From SIG575 sp045534165 (GTDB lineage: Bacteria > Bacillota > Clostridia > Oscillospirales > Acutalibacteraceae), in the NCBI GenBank assembly GCA_045534165.1, contig JAZSJD010000080.1, positions 1 through 46,886 on the forward strand: a stretch of DNA of 46,886 nucleotides, in the 5' to 3' direction. Both the position numbers and the translations under genes were made by a program. Under the pieces are notes generated by a model. The model searched no databases, was not told the origin of the DNA, and saw nothing but the letters and a program-made list of their open reading frames with translations. Positions 7,862 to 15,930 of the stretch are shown here, one piece after another; position 1 is the stretch's first letter; each line of letters begins with the position of its first letter.

Positions 7862-9010
7862 TTAAACACTTTCTTTTTTGTAGTTCATCTTATAAACAAT
7901 TGTTGCAACAACAACTGCTGCAATTGCCGAAACTAATTTACCCACAATCATTGCACCTACAAACTTTTTATCAAAAGCCATTGTAAATGCAAGATGGTCA
8001 CCAAAAACAAATGAACCTGAAACAACAAAAGCCATATTCATAACAATGCCTTTTTTATCCATTTTTTCTGCCATTTCAAAAGTGGGAATACTGTTTGCAA
8101 GAGATGAAATAAAGCCCATAACAGACACATCGTTGATTTTTAAAACACTTCCTAATTTTGCAAAAACTTTGCCCATAACTTTAGAAATAACAAAAATAAG
8201 CGGGAAAACACCTGCAAGAATTATGCCGATGTTTGCAACGATTTCAAAGCCTTCAAGAATATCTGTCATTCCCGGGATAAGAGTTCTTCCTGTGAGTGAT
8301 TTAAAAATTCCGCCAACAAGACCGACCGTTACAAGACATACAATCAGATGACCTAAAATTTTGAAAATCTTAACTGATAAAGCAGGCACAAATACAATGC
8401 CGACACAAGTTATAACTGCAATAACAATAACAGGTGCAAGATTCAGAAGCAGGGCTTTAATGTTCATTCCCACCATAAGACCCGAAACAATGCAACCTAT
8501 GGGAATTGTGCCGATACCGCAAAGAATACCCAGCAGAACTTCTTTGTGAAGTTCTTTTTTTATTGACTTTAACGCAACAGGAATTGTGAAAGAAATTGTT
8601 GCGCCCAACATTGAAGCCACAACAAGACCATTGAATGCTCCTGTAAGTTCATCCCCAGCCATTGATTGGGCAAGACTTGCACCGCCTAAATCGTTGGCAA
8701 GCAAGGAACTTATGATAACAGACGGATCAAAGTGAAAAAACTTTGCAACCGGTTTTATAACAGGAATTAAAAGATTTGCAAAAACAGGAGCAATGCAAAT
8801 CATACCAACCATTGACAAGGCAAGGGAGCCTGTTGCCATAATCCCCTTTTCAAATTCTTTGCCGATACCGAGACGGTTGCCGATGATTCTGTCAACAGCA
8901 CCCACAATGGCAAAAACAGCAAAAACAAACATAAGTACAGCCATCTGATTTTCAAAACCTTTCGGGAATAATTTCCCAAGTATTGTACCACAAAGCCACA
9001 AAAACTGCAA
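7862..9010 (-). CDS. eutH: EutH-like ethanolamine permease
   Basis: A 382-aa membrane protein with about ten helices that matches EutH in its conserved segments: VGAVDRIIGN, KGIMATGSLALSMVGMICIAPVFANLL, LLANDLGGASLAQ, IPIGCIVSGLMVG and the C-terminal AFVVSGSFVFGDHLAFTMAF. EutH imports ethanolamine at low concentration. No other eut gene, microcompartment gene or EutVW regulator is nearby, so it may feed a pathway elsewhere or carry another small amine. The start is uncertain: the TTG at 9010 lacks a clear SD, and the ATG at 8944 (residue 23) would give an N-terminus closer to typical EutH length. A weak minus-strand -10 (TATAAT, 9037-9042) overlaps the divergent kinase-operon promoter. Confidence 0.82.
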   Translation of the reverse strand: MQFLWLCGTILGKLFPKGFENQMAVLMFVFAVFAIVGAVDRIIGNRLGIGKEFEKGIMATGSLALSMVGMICIAPVFANLLIPVIKPVAKFFHFDPSVIISSLLANDLGGASLAQSMAGDELTGAFNGLVVASMLGATISFTIPVALKSIKKELHKEVLLGILCGIGTIPIGCIVSGLMVGMNIKALLLNLAPVIVIAVITCVGIVFVPALSVKIFKILGHLIVCLVTVGLVGGIFKSLTGRTLIPGMTDILEGFEIVANIGIILAGVFPLIFVISKVMGKVFAKLGSVLKINDVSVMGFISSLANSIPTFEMAEKMDKKGIVMNMAFVVSGSFVFGDHLAFTMAFDKKFVGAMIVGKLVSAIAAVVVATIVYKMNYKKESV

Positions 9011-9042
9011 CTTAAAATTTTGTAGAAAAAAGCGAAATTATA

Positions 9043-9071
9043 TTGCACATTGAGTAAATAAGTGATATAAT
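9043..9071 (+). promoter_or_regulatory. Promoter of the kinase/VWA/PP2C operon
   Basis: TTGCAC (9043-9048), 17-bp spacer, TATAAT (9066-9071). It is followed by AAGGAGG (9108-9114) and a TTG start at 9121. It is the only good promoter seen ahead of the seven-gene run, and its -35 abuts the divergent eutH -10. Confidence 0.65.
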
Positions 9072-9120
9072 TTATCCGTATATTTGTACACATAAAAGAT
9101 GTGCGGAAGGAGGCACAAAC

Positions 9121-10563
9121 TTGAAAATAAATGAGCTTGACGGCCAGGTGTTATTTGTAATTGATTTTTCCGCAATTGTTAACATCGTTTCCCAGGATGT
9201 ATGGGACAAGCTGACAGAACATATCATCAAAAATAAAATTAAAGTTTTTGTCAGCAAAGAGTTTTATGAAAATTACGAAGTAATAATCAAAAGCCTTAAT
9301 GAAGAACAAAAAACGATTGCAAAAACCGCAGTTAATTTTTTATCCCAGCTTGATAAAAACAGTCTGCTTATCACAAAATCTGACATTACAAATTCAAAAG
9401 AAATTATTACAAAGCTTTGCACAAATCCAAAAGTCTGCTTTGTTTATTATTGCGATTCTGAATTTGCAGAGAACGTTGTACGCACTGCAATAAAGCCTCA
9501 ATGCAAAGCAATCATCATTGATGAAGATGGTCAGATGAACATCTACAAACCTGATGAAATTATTGAAGCTTCAACAAATGTACTTGATGAATCGGTAATA
9601 AACAACAAATATTTCAAAGTTGATTTTGAAGCTGAAGAAGGCGCTAAAGTAAAAACAAAAGATAAAGAAATAATTACTTTAGGCAAATTCATTGCCCGTG
9701 GCGGTGAAGGTTCAGTTTATGAATGTAACTATAAAAAAGATTATGTAATCAAAATATATCACACAGGTCAGCTCAATGAACTGAGACTGCGCAAAATCCT
9801 TTTAATGGAGAAAAAGCAGGTAAGATATGATGGCATCTGCTGGCCTGAAAAAGTTGTATATTCAATGGAAGGCAAACCTTTAGGATTTTTGATGAAGAAA
9901 GTTTCCGGCACAAACCTTTCTGAAGTTTTTGACGGTTCCGAAACACTTCTTGAGAAATTCCCCACATGGAAAAAGCAGGACCTTGTAAGATTCTCAATAA
10001 AAGTTTTGCAGAAAATTCAGTACCTTCATTTGCTTGGTATTATTGTAGGCGACCTGAGATTCAAAAATATTCTCATCGACTCAAAGGGTGAACCTTGTTT
10101 TGTTGACCTTGACTCCTGCCAGGTTAAAGATTTACCCTGCCCTATCGGTTTCCCTGATTTTACAGCTCCCGAATTGCAGGGCGTTGAACTGAAAAAAGTT
10201 CCCAGAACATATTCAAGCGAAAGCTACTCTTGTTCTGTTGTGATTTTCAAAATTCTCTTCTGCGGTATTCACCCTTATGACCAACGTAACGGTGCTGACA
10301 CCTTGGAAGAAGAAATGATTGCAAGAACATTCCCCTATCCTGAAAGTTCAAAAGGTGATTTCAGCAAAATTCCCCTTATGGGTGGATATGACCTGATGTG
10401 GAAAAACACACCTCATCAGATGCACAGACTTTTCTATGATATGTTCAAAAACGGTTCAAGATATTCTGTGTCGGAAATGATTCTGATGCTTAAAGCATAC
10501 GACAAGTTCCTTGAAAGAACAAAAGAAAAAACACCATCATTAAATGAAATTGCATTAGATTAA
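9121..10563 (+). CDS. PIN-like domain fused to a Ser/Thr protein kinase
   Basis: 480 aa; first gene of a seven-gene operon. Residues 1-150 show alternating strands and helices with acidic residues (VLFVIDFSAIV with D15; VYYCDSEFAENV), suggesting a PIN-like nuclease fold; this is inference. Residues about 185-460 are a eukaryotic-like kinase: glycine loop ARGGEGSVYE (192-201), ATP-site Lys211 in VIKIYH, catalytic loop VGDLRFKN with Asp311 and Asn316 (the HRD His and Arg are replaced by Val and Gly), metal Asp329 in VDLDS in place of DFG, and TAPE for the APE motif. Catalytic residues are kept, so activity is plausible. Kinases next to TerY-like VWA and PP2C proteins define the TerY-P triad; an N-terminal PIN-like fusion is not the arrangement I know. 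TTG start with AAGGAGG 6 nt upstream. Confidence 0.82.
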   Translation: MKINELDGQVLFVIDFSAIVNIVSQDVWDKLTEHIIKNKIKVFVSKEFYENYEVIIKSLNEEQKTIAKTAVNFLSQLDKNSLLITKSDITNSKEIITKLCTNPKVCFVYYCDSEFAENVVRTAIKPQCKAIIIDEDGQMNIYKPDEIIEASTNVLDESVINNKYFKVDFEAEEGAKVKTKDKEIITLGKFIARGGEGSVYECNYKKDYVIKIYHTGQLNELRLRKILLMEKKQVRYDGICWPEKVVYSMEGKPLGFLMKKVSGTNLSEVFDGSETLLEKFPTWKKQDLVRFSIKVLQKIQYLHLLGIIVGDLRFKNILIDSKGEPCFVDLDSCQVKDLPCPIGFPDFTAPELQGVELKKVPRTYSSESYSCSVVIFKILFCGIHPYDQRNGADTLEEEMIARTFPYPESSKGDFSKIPLMGGYDLMWKNTPHQMHRLFYDMFKNGSRYSVSEMILMLKAYDKFLERTKEKTPSLNEIALD

Positions 10564-10577
10564 AGGAGACAAAAACA

Positions 10578-11318
10578 ATGAGCATTTATGAAAGCTTATC
10601 AGCAGGCGATTTCGCCAAAAACACTAAAAAAAGACTCCCCATCTGTTTCTGCCTTGACGCAAGCGGTTCAATGGAAGCTCCCACATCAAGCGGTAAAACA
10701 AGAATGGAAGAGCTTAACGAAGCTTTTGAAAAATTTATAAAAACAATGAAAGCTAACCCTGATTGTGCTTCATCAGCTGACATTGCTATCATCAAATTCG
10801 GTGGCAAACCTGAGATTATCAAGCCTTTCGGTCCTATTTCAAACTATGAATTTTCACCAATTGATGCTGTTTACCGTTCATTCACTCCTCTTGGTGAAGC
10901 AATCCAGGTTGCATTGAAACTTTTTGAAGTCAGAAAAAATGCATATAAAGAAAAAGGTATAAAATATTTCCAGCCCTGGCTCGTTGTTCTTACTGATGGT
11001 GAACCTGAAGGTAAAGAAGCACTTGAAAACATGAACATTGCAATCAGCCAGACAAATGACCTTGAGCAGAACAACAAACTTGTTGTTTTCAACATTGGCA
11101 TCGGTTCAGGTGTAAACCTTGATATGTTACGCAGACTCTCTGTAAAGAGAACTGACCCAATTAAAACAGAAGAAACAAATCTTGACGAATTATTCAGCTT
11201 CCTCAGTTCAAGTTCAGAAGCTATTATCGGTGGTAGTAACCAGGATATCGTTTATGATGTTGATAAATTAGCTACCGGAACTGAAATTGAAGGCGACTTA
11301 TCGGGGTATTCAATTTAA
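10578..11318 (+). CDS. TerY-like VWA-domain protein
   Basis: A 246-aa cytoplasmic von Willebrand factor A protein. The metal-ion-dependent adhesion site is complete: DASGS at D27-S29-S31, Thr103 in SFTPLGEA and Asp140 in LTDGEPEG. This layout (RLPICFCLDASGSM at the very N-terminus, TPLGEAI, PWLVVLTDGEP) is that of TerY, the VWA protein of tellurite-type stress operons. It has no signal peptide or membrane segment, so it probably acts as a Mg-dependent adaptor that brings the kinase and phosphatase together. The gene follows the kinase by 14 bp with AAAGGAG as SD, and the next gene's ATG immediately follows its stop codon, indicating translational coupling. Confidence 0.9.
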   Translation: MSIYESLSAGDFAKNTKKRLPICFCLDASGSMEAPTSSGKTRMEELNEAFEKFIKTMKANPDCASSADIAIIKFGGKPEIIKPFGPISNYEFSPIDAVYRSFTPLGEAIQVALKLFEVRKNAYKEKGIKYFQPWLVVLTDGEPEGKEALENMNIAISQTNDLEQNNKLVVFNIGIGSGVNLDMLRRLSVKRTDPIKTEETNLDELFSFLSSSSEAIIGGSNQDIVYDVDKLATGTEIEGDLSGYSI

Positions 11319-12476
11319 ATGAAGATTATACAACATTATGCACAAGGCGGTAAGCACAAGCTGAACTCTCAACCCTGTGAAGACAGAACATTTTCTTTTT
11401 CTGACAACGGAGTTCATGCAATTGCTTTAGCCGATGGTGCAGGAAGTAAAAAATATACACACTCTGCTCAGGGTGCAGAATGTATAACAAAAGTAATAAC
11501 AGAATTTTTCTGCAACAATTTTGACAAGCTTTACAACAACGATAATAAAGAAGAGCTTAGTGCTGTTTTTGTAGCTGTTTGTCAGCGTGCGTTGAAAATG
11601 TATGCAGAAAAATTAGGCATTGAAGAAATTGCAAGATTCGCAGCTACCTTGCTTGCTGTTGCAGTTAAAGATTCACGTGTTATGGCATTCCATATCGGTG
11701 ATGGTGTTATAGGTAAATTAACTGAAAATGGTACAGAAGTTTTATCTGCACCTGAAAACGGTGAATTTGCAAACCTCACATACTTCATCACAAGTCCTAT
11801 GGCAAAAGACCATGTAAGAATCTACAAAGGCTCAAATGAAGGAGTTTACTCTTACTTCCTGATGAGCGACGGCACAGCAGAATTCGTATATGATGATGAC
11901 GAACACAAATTCCACAATTCAGCAAGGAAAATGTGTTTACTTTCCCTTGAAGATGAGGGACAGTTGAAGTTATCTGAAACAATTGAAAAATATATGGTGG
12001 GTGCTGATTCTTCTTCTGATGACTGTTCTTTCATCTGCCTTACATTTGATGAAATGATTCCCAATACAGAAACGGAAGAAATTCAGCCGATCACAACAGA
12101 TGAAATCCGTGAGCCGGAACCACCGGCAGAAGAAATCCCGCTTCCTGAAGAAACACCTTCAGTTCAGGAAAAGCCGAAAAAGGATAAAACAAAACTTCCT
12201 TTGATTATAACTTCAATTATTCTTCTGTGCTTATGTTTTGTTATGATTATTCTCAACGTTATTTTCGGATTTGTTAAAAATCATAACGAAAACAAGCTTT
12301 ACGGTAATGAAACTGTTGTTACAGAAGAAATTGAAACAACAACTGAAGAAACAACTACCGAAATAGCTACAGAGGAAACAACCACTGAATCGGCTACCGT
12401 GGAAACTACAACCGAGGAAACCACAACTGAAGGAACTACTGCGGAAACTACTACTGAATCAATTATAACTATTTAA
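11319..12476 (+). CDS. PP2C-type protein phosphatase with C-terminal membrane anchor
   Basis: 385 aa. Residues 1-245 are a PP2C (PPM) phosphatase domain: CEDRTF (Asp22), ALADGAGS (Asp39-Gly40), FHIGDGVIG, LMSDGTAEF and DDCSF give the metal-binding acidic residues. A Pro/Glu-rich linker leads to one transmembrane helix (about 292-319, LIITSIILLCLCFVMIILNV) and then a Thr/Glu-rich tail of TTEE-type repeats, predicted to be extracellular. It would reverse phosphorylation by the operon's kinase at the membrane. PP2C, VWA and kinase together form the triad known from TerY loci; the membrane tail is a notable addition. Its ATG directly follows the VWA stop codon without an obvious SD of its own beyond that overlap, so coupling is likely. 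Confidence 0.87.
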   Translation: MKIIQHYAQGGKHKLNSQPCEDRTFSFSDNGVHAIALADGAGSKKYTHSAQGAECITKVITEFFCNNFDKLYNNDNKEELSAVFVAVCQRALKMYAEKLGIEEIARFAATLLAVAVKDSRVMAFHIGDGVIGKLTENGTEVLSAPENGEFANLTYFITSPMAKDHVRIYKGSNEGVYSYFLMSDGTAEFVYDDDEHKFHNSARKMCLLSLEDEGQLKLSETIEKYMVGADSSSDDCSFICLTFDEMIPNTETEEIQPITTDEIREPEPPAEEIPLPEETPSVQEKPKKDKTKLPLIITSIILLCLCFVMIILNVIFGFVKNHNENKLYGNETVVTEEIETTTEETTTEIATEETTTESATVETTTEETTTEGTTAETTTESIITI

Positions 12477-12490
12477 GAAAGGTGATTAAA

Positions 12491-13153
12491 ATGGATAATA
12501 CAATCGGCGGAATATCACTCGATGAAATTATGAGTGCAGCAACAGATGACCTGGAGGGCAGAACACCTCCTGCTCCTGCTCCGGCACCTGACACACTTGC
12601 TGAACCCAAATATGTTGACATCTGCTCAAACTGCGGATGCGAAATGACAGACAGATTCTGCACAAACTGCGGATGGGATAAAACCAAACAAAATGCAGTC
12701 TCTGCAGATATTGAAAAATGTATGCAGTGCGGTGCTATAATGGAAAACGATGCAATGTTCTGTGTTGAATGTGGTTGGAAGAAAGGCACAGTTGCACCCG
12801 CAATTAATAATGAACCTCCTGTTGTTTCAGCAGATGTATGCCCCAACTGCGGTGCAGCTTACGAAGAAGATGCACTGTTCTGCGTTGAATGTGGTTGTAA
12901 AAAAGGTGCTGATATTCCTCAGCAACAACCCACAGTTCATTTCGATGAACCTGCAAATGATATGGTCAATGTTGGTGGTTACGTTTGCTCAAACTGTGGC
13001 GCTCCTATTGATTTGGATGCAGCTTTCTGCACAGAATGTGGTTGCAGAATTGTAACTGATGATGTTCCCGCTTACGCTGACAACATCTGCCCCATATGTG
13101 GTGAAGTTGTGACAAATAAATTCTGTACTAACTGCGGTTGGACAAAAGGCTAA
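12491..13153 (+). CDS. Five-zinc-ribbon protein
   Basis: A 220-aa soluble protein made of five short zinc ribbons, each CxxC-(10-12)-CxxC: CSNCGCEMTDRFCTNCGW, CMQCG...CVECGW, CPNCG...CVECGC, CSNCG...CTECGC and CPICG...CTNCGW. That gives 20 cysteines for five zinc sites. An N-terminal acidic segment and a Pro/Ala run (PPAPAPAP) precede them. Such ribbon strings usually mediate protein-protein contacts, and here it probably links operon products. I place the start at ATG 12491, because AGAAAGG (12476-12482) sits 8 nt upstream; the GTG at 12482 overlaps the SD. The stop codon of the phosphatase gene runs into this SD, implying coupling. Confidence 0.85.
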   Translation: MDNTIGGISLDEIMSAATDDLEGRTPPAPAPAPDTLAEPKYVDICSNCGCEMTDRFCTNCGWDKTKQNAVSADIEKCMQCGAIMENDAMFCVECGWKKGTVAPAINNEPPVVSADVCPNCGAAYEEDALFCVECGCKKGADIPQQQPTVHFDEPANDMVNVGGYVCSNCGAPIDLDAAFCTECGCRIVTDDVPAYADNICPICGEVVTNKFCTNCGWTKG

Positions 13154-13163
13154 GGTATAAAAA

Positions 13164-14621
13164 ATGAAAAGTCAAAAAAATGACAATATTTTTGTAAAAA
13201 TCTTTTCAAGCAAAATTCTCATTTCTGTTTTATCTGCTCTTCTTGTTTTATTGATAGTATTTTTAAGCATATCAATGATACAGATTGGCAAATATAAGAA
13301 TTTGCTTGATGAAAAAATCAGCTTAACAGAAAAGCTTGAAGAAGAAATCGGCCCTGCTGATATCCTTGAATTTTATTATGAGGATTACAATAATGACGGT
13401 AAAGGCGAAGCTTTTGCTGTTGTCGGGTCTATGGCTCAATATTCAGATTCTGTGTTTCATAACGCAAGTCTTTGGTTTATAAACCAGGAAGAACCGTATC
13501 AGGTTGAAGATTTTATCATTAAGGGTAAAAAAATAGATATGCTTGAATGGGAAAAGAACAAATATCTGTATTTTGAATCAATTGTCCGTGATAACGATGT
13601 CACTGAACCTAAAGCTTACGTTTACGGCATATCAGACGGTAAAGCTAAAAGATGGTCTGATTCAGGTGTTTATGATGAAATACAGCAAAAAGGCAAAAAG
13701 ATTTTCGGTTTCAAAAATGGTATGGATGAAAATGAACTTTCCTTTGATAACTCCAGATTCCCTCTTAACAGGAATGATAAAACTGACACCATTACTGACG
13801 AAAAACAACCATATGATATTTACAAGTTTGGTTCATATCCTCAGACAAGGGTTACTGACGAAAATCTTATCAAACACCTTGACGAGCGAAATGCTCCCTT
13901 GATTAATTACGATTTGCGTGGTAACAATGATGGTGCTATGAAATATTGCGATGTTGAATATAATGGAGAAAAATACCGTGGTGTATTATTCACCAAATAC
14001 CGTTCAACTGACAGTGAATCCTGCATAGAAAACGGAACCATATGGGCAGAAGACAACAGTTCAAACTCGCTTCAGGATGAAAATGGTTATGAATCAAACA
14101 TAACTTATTGGTTTAAGTATGAAGAAATTGAATGGATGTATTTTGATGAGGAAAATTCAATTGTAACAAGCAGATCTGTTCTTGATGCCTATTATTTCAC
14201 AGAATACAAAAGCACAGAAATAATAAGATACACAGGCTCCACAATCAACCGCTGGCTTAACGACACATTCTTTAACACCGCTTTTGACGAAAGTGAAAGA
14301 AATATAGTTGCAGAAAGTATATTAAACATTGAAAAAGAAGGCACATTAAACACCAAGGTTTATCTTTTTGCAGAAGAAGACAGAAGCAAACTGATTTCTA
14401 TGAGCAATGATTTCCTCTATGTTCAACCAACTGACTATGCAAAATGTATGGGTGTTGAAGTTGTTGAAGTTGGTGACAAAGAGTTTACAACATGGTACTT
14501 ACGTACTCCCGGCTCAGAAGCTTCCACAGCTTGTTATGTTGGTGCAAACGGTACTTTCGCTGATGTGCCACAGAAATCAACTTTCAGTCTGGGTGTTCGA
14601 CCAGTTATCAAATTAAGTTAA
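13164..14621 (+). CDS. Membrane-anchored DUF6273-type extracellular protein
   Basis: 485 aa with a short basic cytoplasmic N-terminus, one transmembrane helix (about 18-40, KILISVLSALLVLLIVFLSI), a short coiled-coil-like stretch, then a large outside region. The middle (60-200) has a Ca-loop-like YNNDGKGEAF. From about residue 220 the protein matches DUF6273: KFGSYPQTRV, YWFKYEEIEWMY, STINRWLNDTFFNTAF and the closing GVRPVIKL. DUF6273 domains are common in clostridial surface proteins, with no established activity. The next gene encodes a second protein of the same type. Being operonic with a kinase, VWA protein and phosphatase, it could be the input sensor or the output surface protein. The SD AAGG overlaps the upstream stop codon. 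Confidence 0.75.
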   Translation: MKSQKNDNIFVKIFSSKILISVLSALLVLLIVFLSISMIQIGKYKNLLDEKISLTEKLEEEIGPADILEFYYEDYNNDGKGEAFAVVGSMAQYSDSVFHNASLWFINQEEPYQVEDFIIKGKKIDMLEWEKNKYLYFESIVRDNDVTEPKAYVYGISDGKAKRWSDSGVYDEIQQKGKKIFGFKNGMDENELSFDNSRFPLNRNDKTDTITDEKQPYDIYKFGSYPQTRVTDENLIKHLDERNAPLINYDLRGNNDGAMKYCDVEYNGEKYRGVLFTKYRSTDSESCIENGTIWAEDNSSNSLQDENGYESNITYWFKYEEIEWMYFDEENSIVTSRSVLDAYYFTEYKSTEIIRYTGSTINRWLNDTFFNTAFDESERNIVAESILNIEKEGTLNTKVYLFAEEDRSKLISMSNDFLYVQPTDYAKCMGVEVVEVGDKEFTTWYLRTPGSEASTACYVGANGTFADVPQKSTFSLGVRPVIKLS

Positions 14622-14630
14622 GGTGATAAA

Positions 14631-15929
14631 ATGGGATTTGAAGAAGAAATTGAAAATAAAAAGTCAATATTGAATTTCAATTCCGATGAATGGTTTGTTG
14701 AATGTCCTGTTGAGAAAAAAACAAAACCTGCATCTGTTGTTCAGAACAACATTCCGCAAAAAGTGAATGTTGATAGAAACCGCAGGAAACCACCTGTTGT
14801 TCCACCTGTAACTCCCACAGGAGGCGGGAATCCCGTGAGCAGAACATCTGTTGGTAACACTACAACCAACTCAACCTCTGCTGCGTACACTCCTCCCCCA
14901 CCTCCACCACCAAAGAAAAAATCAAAAGCTCCTGTAATAATTGCAATTATTGCTGTTACACTTGTGGTGCTCGTTGGTGTGGGAATCTTCGGTGTTACAA
15001 AGATTATACAAGGTTTTACACAGGAAAATACTACTGAATCGGTAACAGAAAATATAACTGATGAAACAGAGCCTCAGACAGAAGTGGTTACAGAAGAAAC
15101 AACTGCTCCTTTACAGAATGGCAGCACTGTTGTTTTTGGTTCTTATCCTCAGACAATCGTTAAAGATTCACAGCTTATCGCTCAATTCAGCGCTATTTCA
15201 GCAAACAATTGGCAAAGCTATTCCTATTATTCAGGCGACGGAAATGCTGAAAGTTTATATGAAAGTCCCTATATGGAGTTTTGTGATGTTTTTTATGCCG
15301 GTAATACTTACCGCGGTGTACGTTTCAGTCAATACAGACCATATTTCTCTCATATAGAAAGCAATAGCGATAACTCTATGCAAGACGACCATGGTTATTA
15401 TCCGCACTATGAATATTGGTTTAAATATGAACCTCTCACGTGGACTGTTCTGAATGCTGAAAGCGGAATTCTGGTATGCGACAAAATTATTGACGCTCAA
15501 CCTTTCAGAAATCTTTATTGTCCGTCCAATGGTATAGCCTATTCTGATTATAGTTACACAAAATATGCTAATGATTATTTCAGCAGCGATATTTACTATT
15601 GGCTCAATAATGATTTCTTCTACACAGCTTTTTCTTATACAGAACGAAGCTATATTTATGACGACGTCACCATTCCAAAGGACTACGATTACTCCTACGA
15701 TTTAGGACAAAAGGGTGGCTCTGATTATGCAAAATGTCAGGGATTATGGTATACACCGGATGGTCCTTCAGTAATGACCTGGACAACAGGTATGGAGTCA
15801 AATCTGATTTGTGCAGTAAATCGCCACTTTGATGGTGCACATAGTCTGGATTATGAAAAGGCAACGTTCGATACAACAACCGGCATTTGTCCTATTATTC
15901 TTGTTAATGATTTAAATCAGGTGTATTAA
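14631..15929 (+). CDS. Membrane protein with cytoplasmic ECPV motif and extracellular DUF6273-type domain
   Basis: 432 aa. The cytoplasmic N-terminus (1-100) carries SDEWFVECPVEKK (residues 18-30) and a Pro-rich stretch (PPPPPPP). A transmembrane helix at about 101-123 is followed by a Thr/Glu-rich linker. From about 170 comes a DUF6273-type region: VVFGSYPQTIV, YWFKYEPLTW, DIYYWLNNDFFYTAF and the closing GICPIILV. The N-terminal motif recurs in the next gene's product (SDNWYVECPVTK), so it is probably a docking or modification site for a shared partner such as the kinase. SD AAGGTGAT, whose first bases are the end of the upstream stop codon. This is one of two DUF6273-type proteins in the operon, sharing domain but not cytoplasmic part. 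Confidence 0.75.
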   Translation: MGFEEEIENKKSILNFNSDEWFVECPVEKKTKPASVVQNNIPQKVNVDRNRRKPPVVPPVTPTGGGNPVSRTSVGNTTTNSTSAAYTPPPPPPPKKKSKAPVIIAIIAVTLVVLVGVGIFGVTKIIQGFTQENTTESVTENITDETEPQTEVVTEETTAPLQNGSTVVFGSYPQTIVKDSQLIAQFSAISANNWQSYSYYSGDGNAESLYESPYMEFCDVFYAGNTYRGVRFSQYRPYFSHIESNSDNSMQDDHGYYPHYEYWFKYEPLTWTVLNAESGILVCDKIIDAQPFRNLYCPSNGIAYSDYSYTKYANDYFSSDIYYWLNNDFFYTAFSYTERSYIYDDVTIPKDYDYSYDLGQKGGSDYAKCQGLWYTPDGPSVMTWTTGMESNLICAVNRHFDGAHSLDYEKATFDTTTGICPIILVNDLNQVY

Positions 15930-15930
15930 A

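Noticed and set aside
8800..9093. Minus-strand ORF starting MCTNIRINY near the eutH start
   Set aside because: It is a frame-shifted shadow of the EutH N-terminus. It was checked as a possible frameshifted extension, but the eutH frame is continuous.
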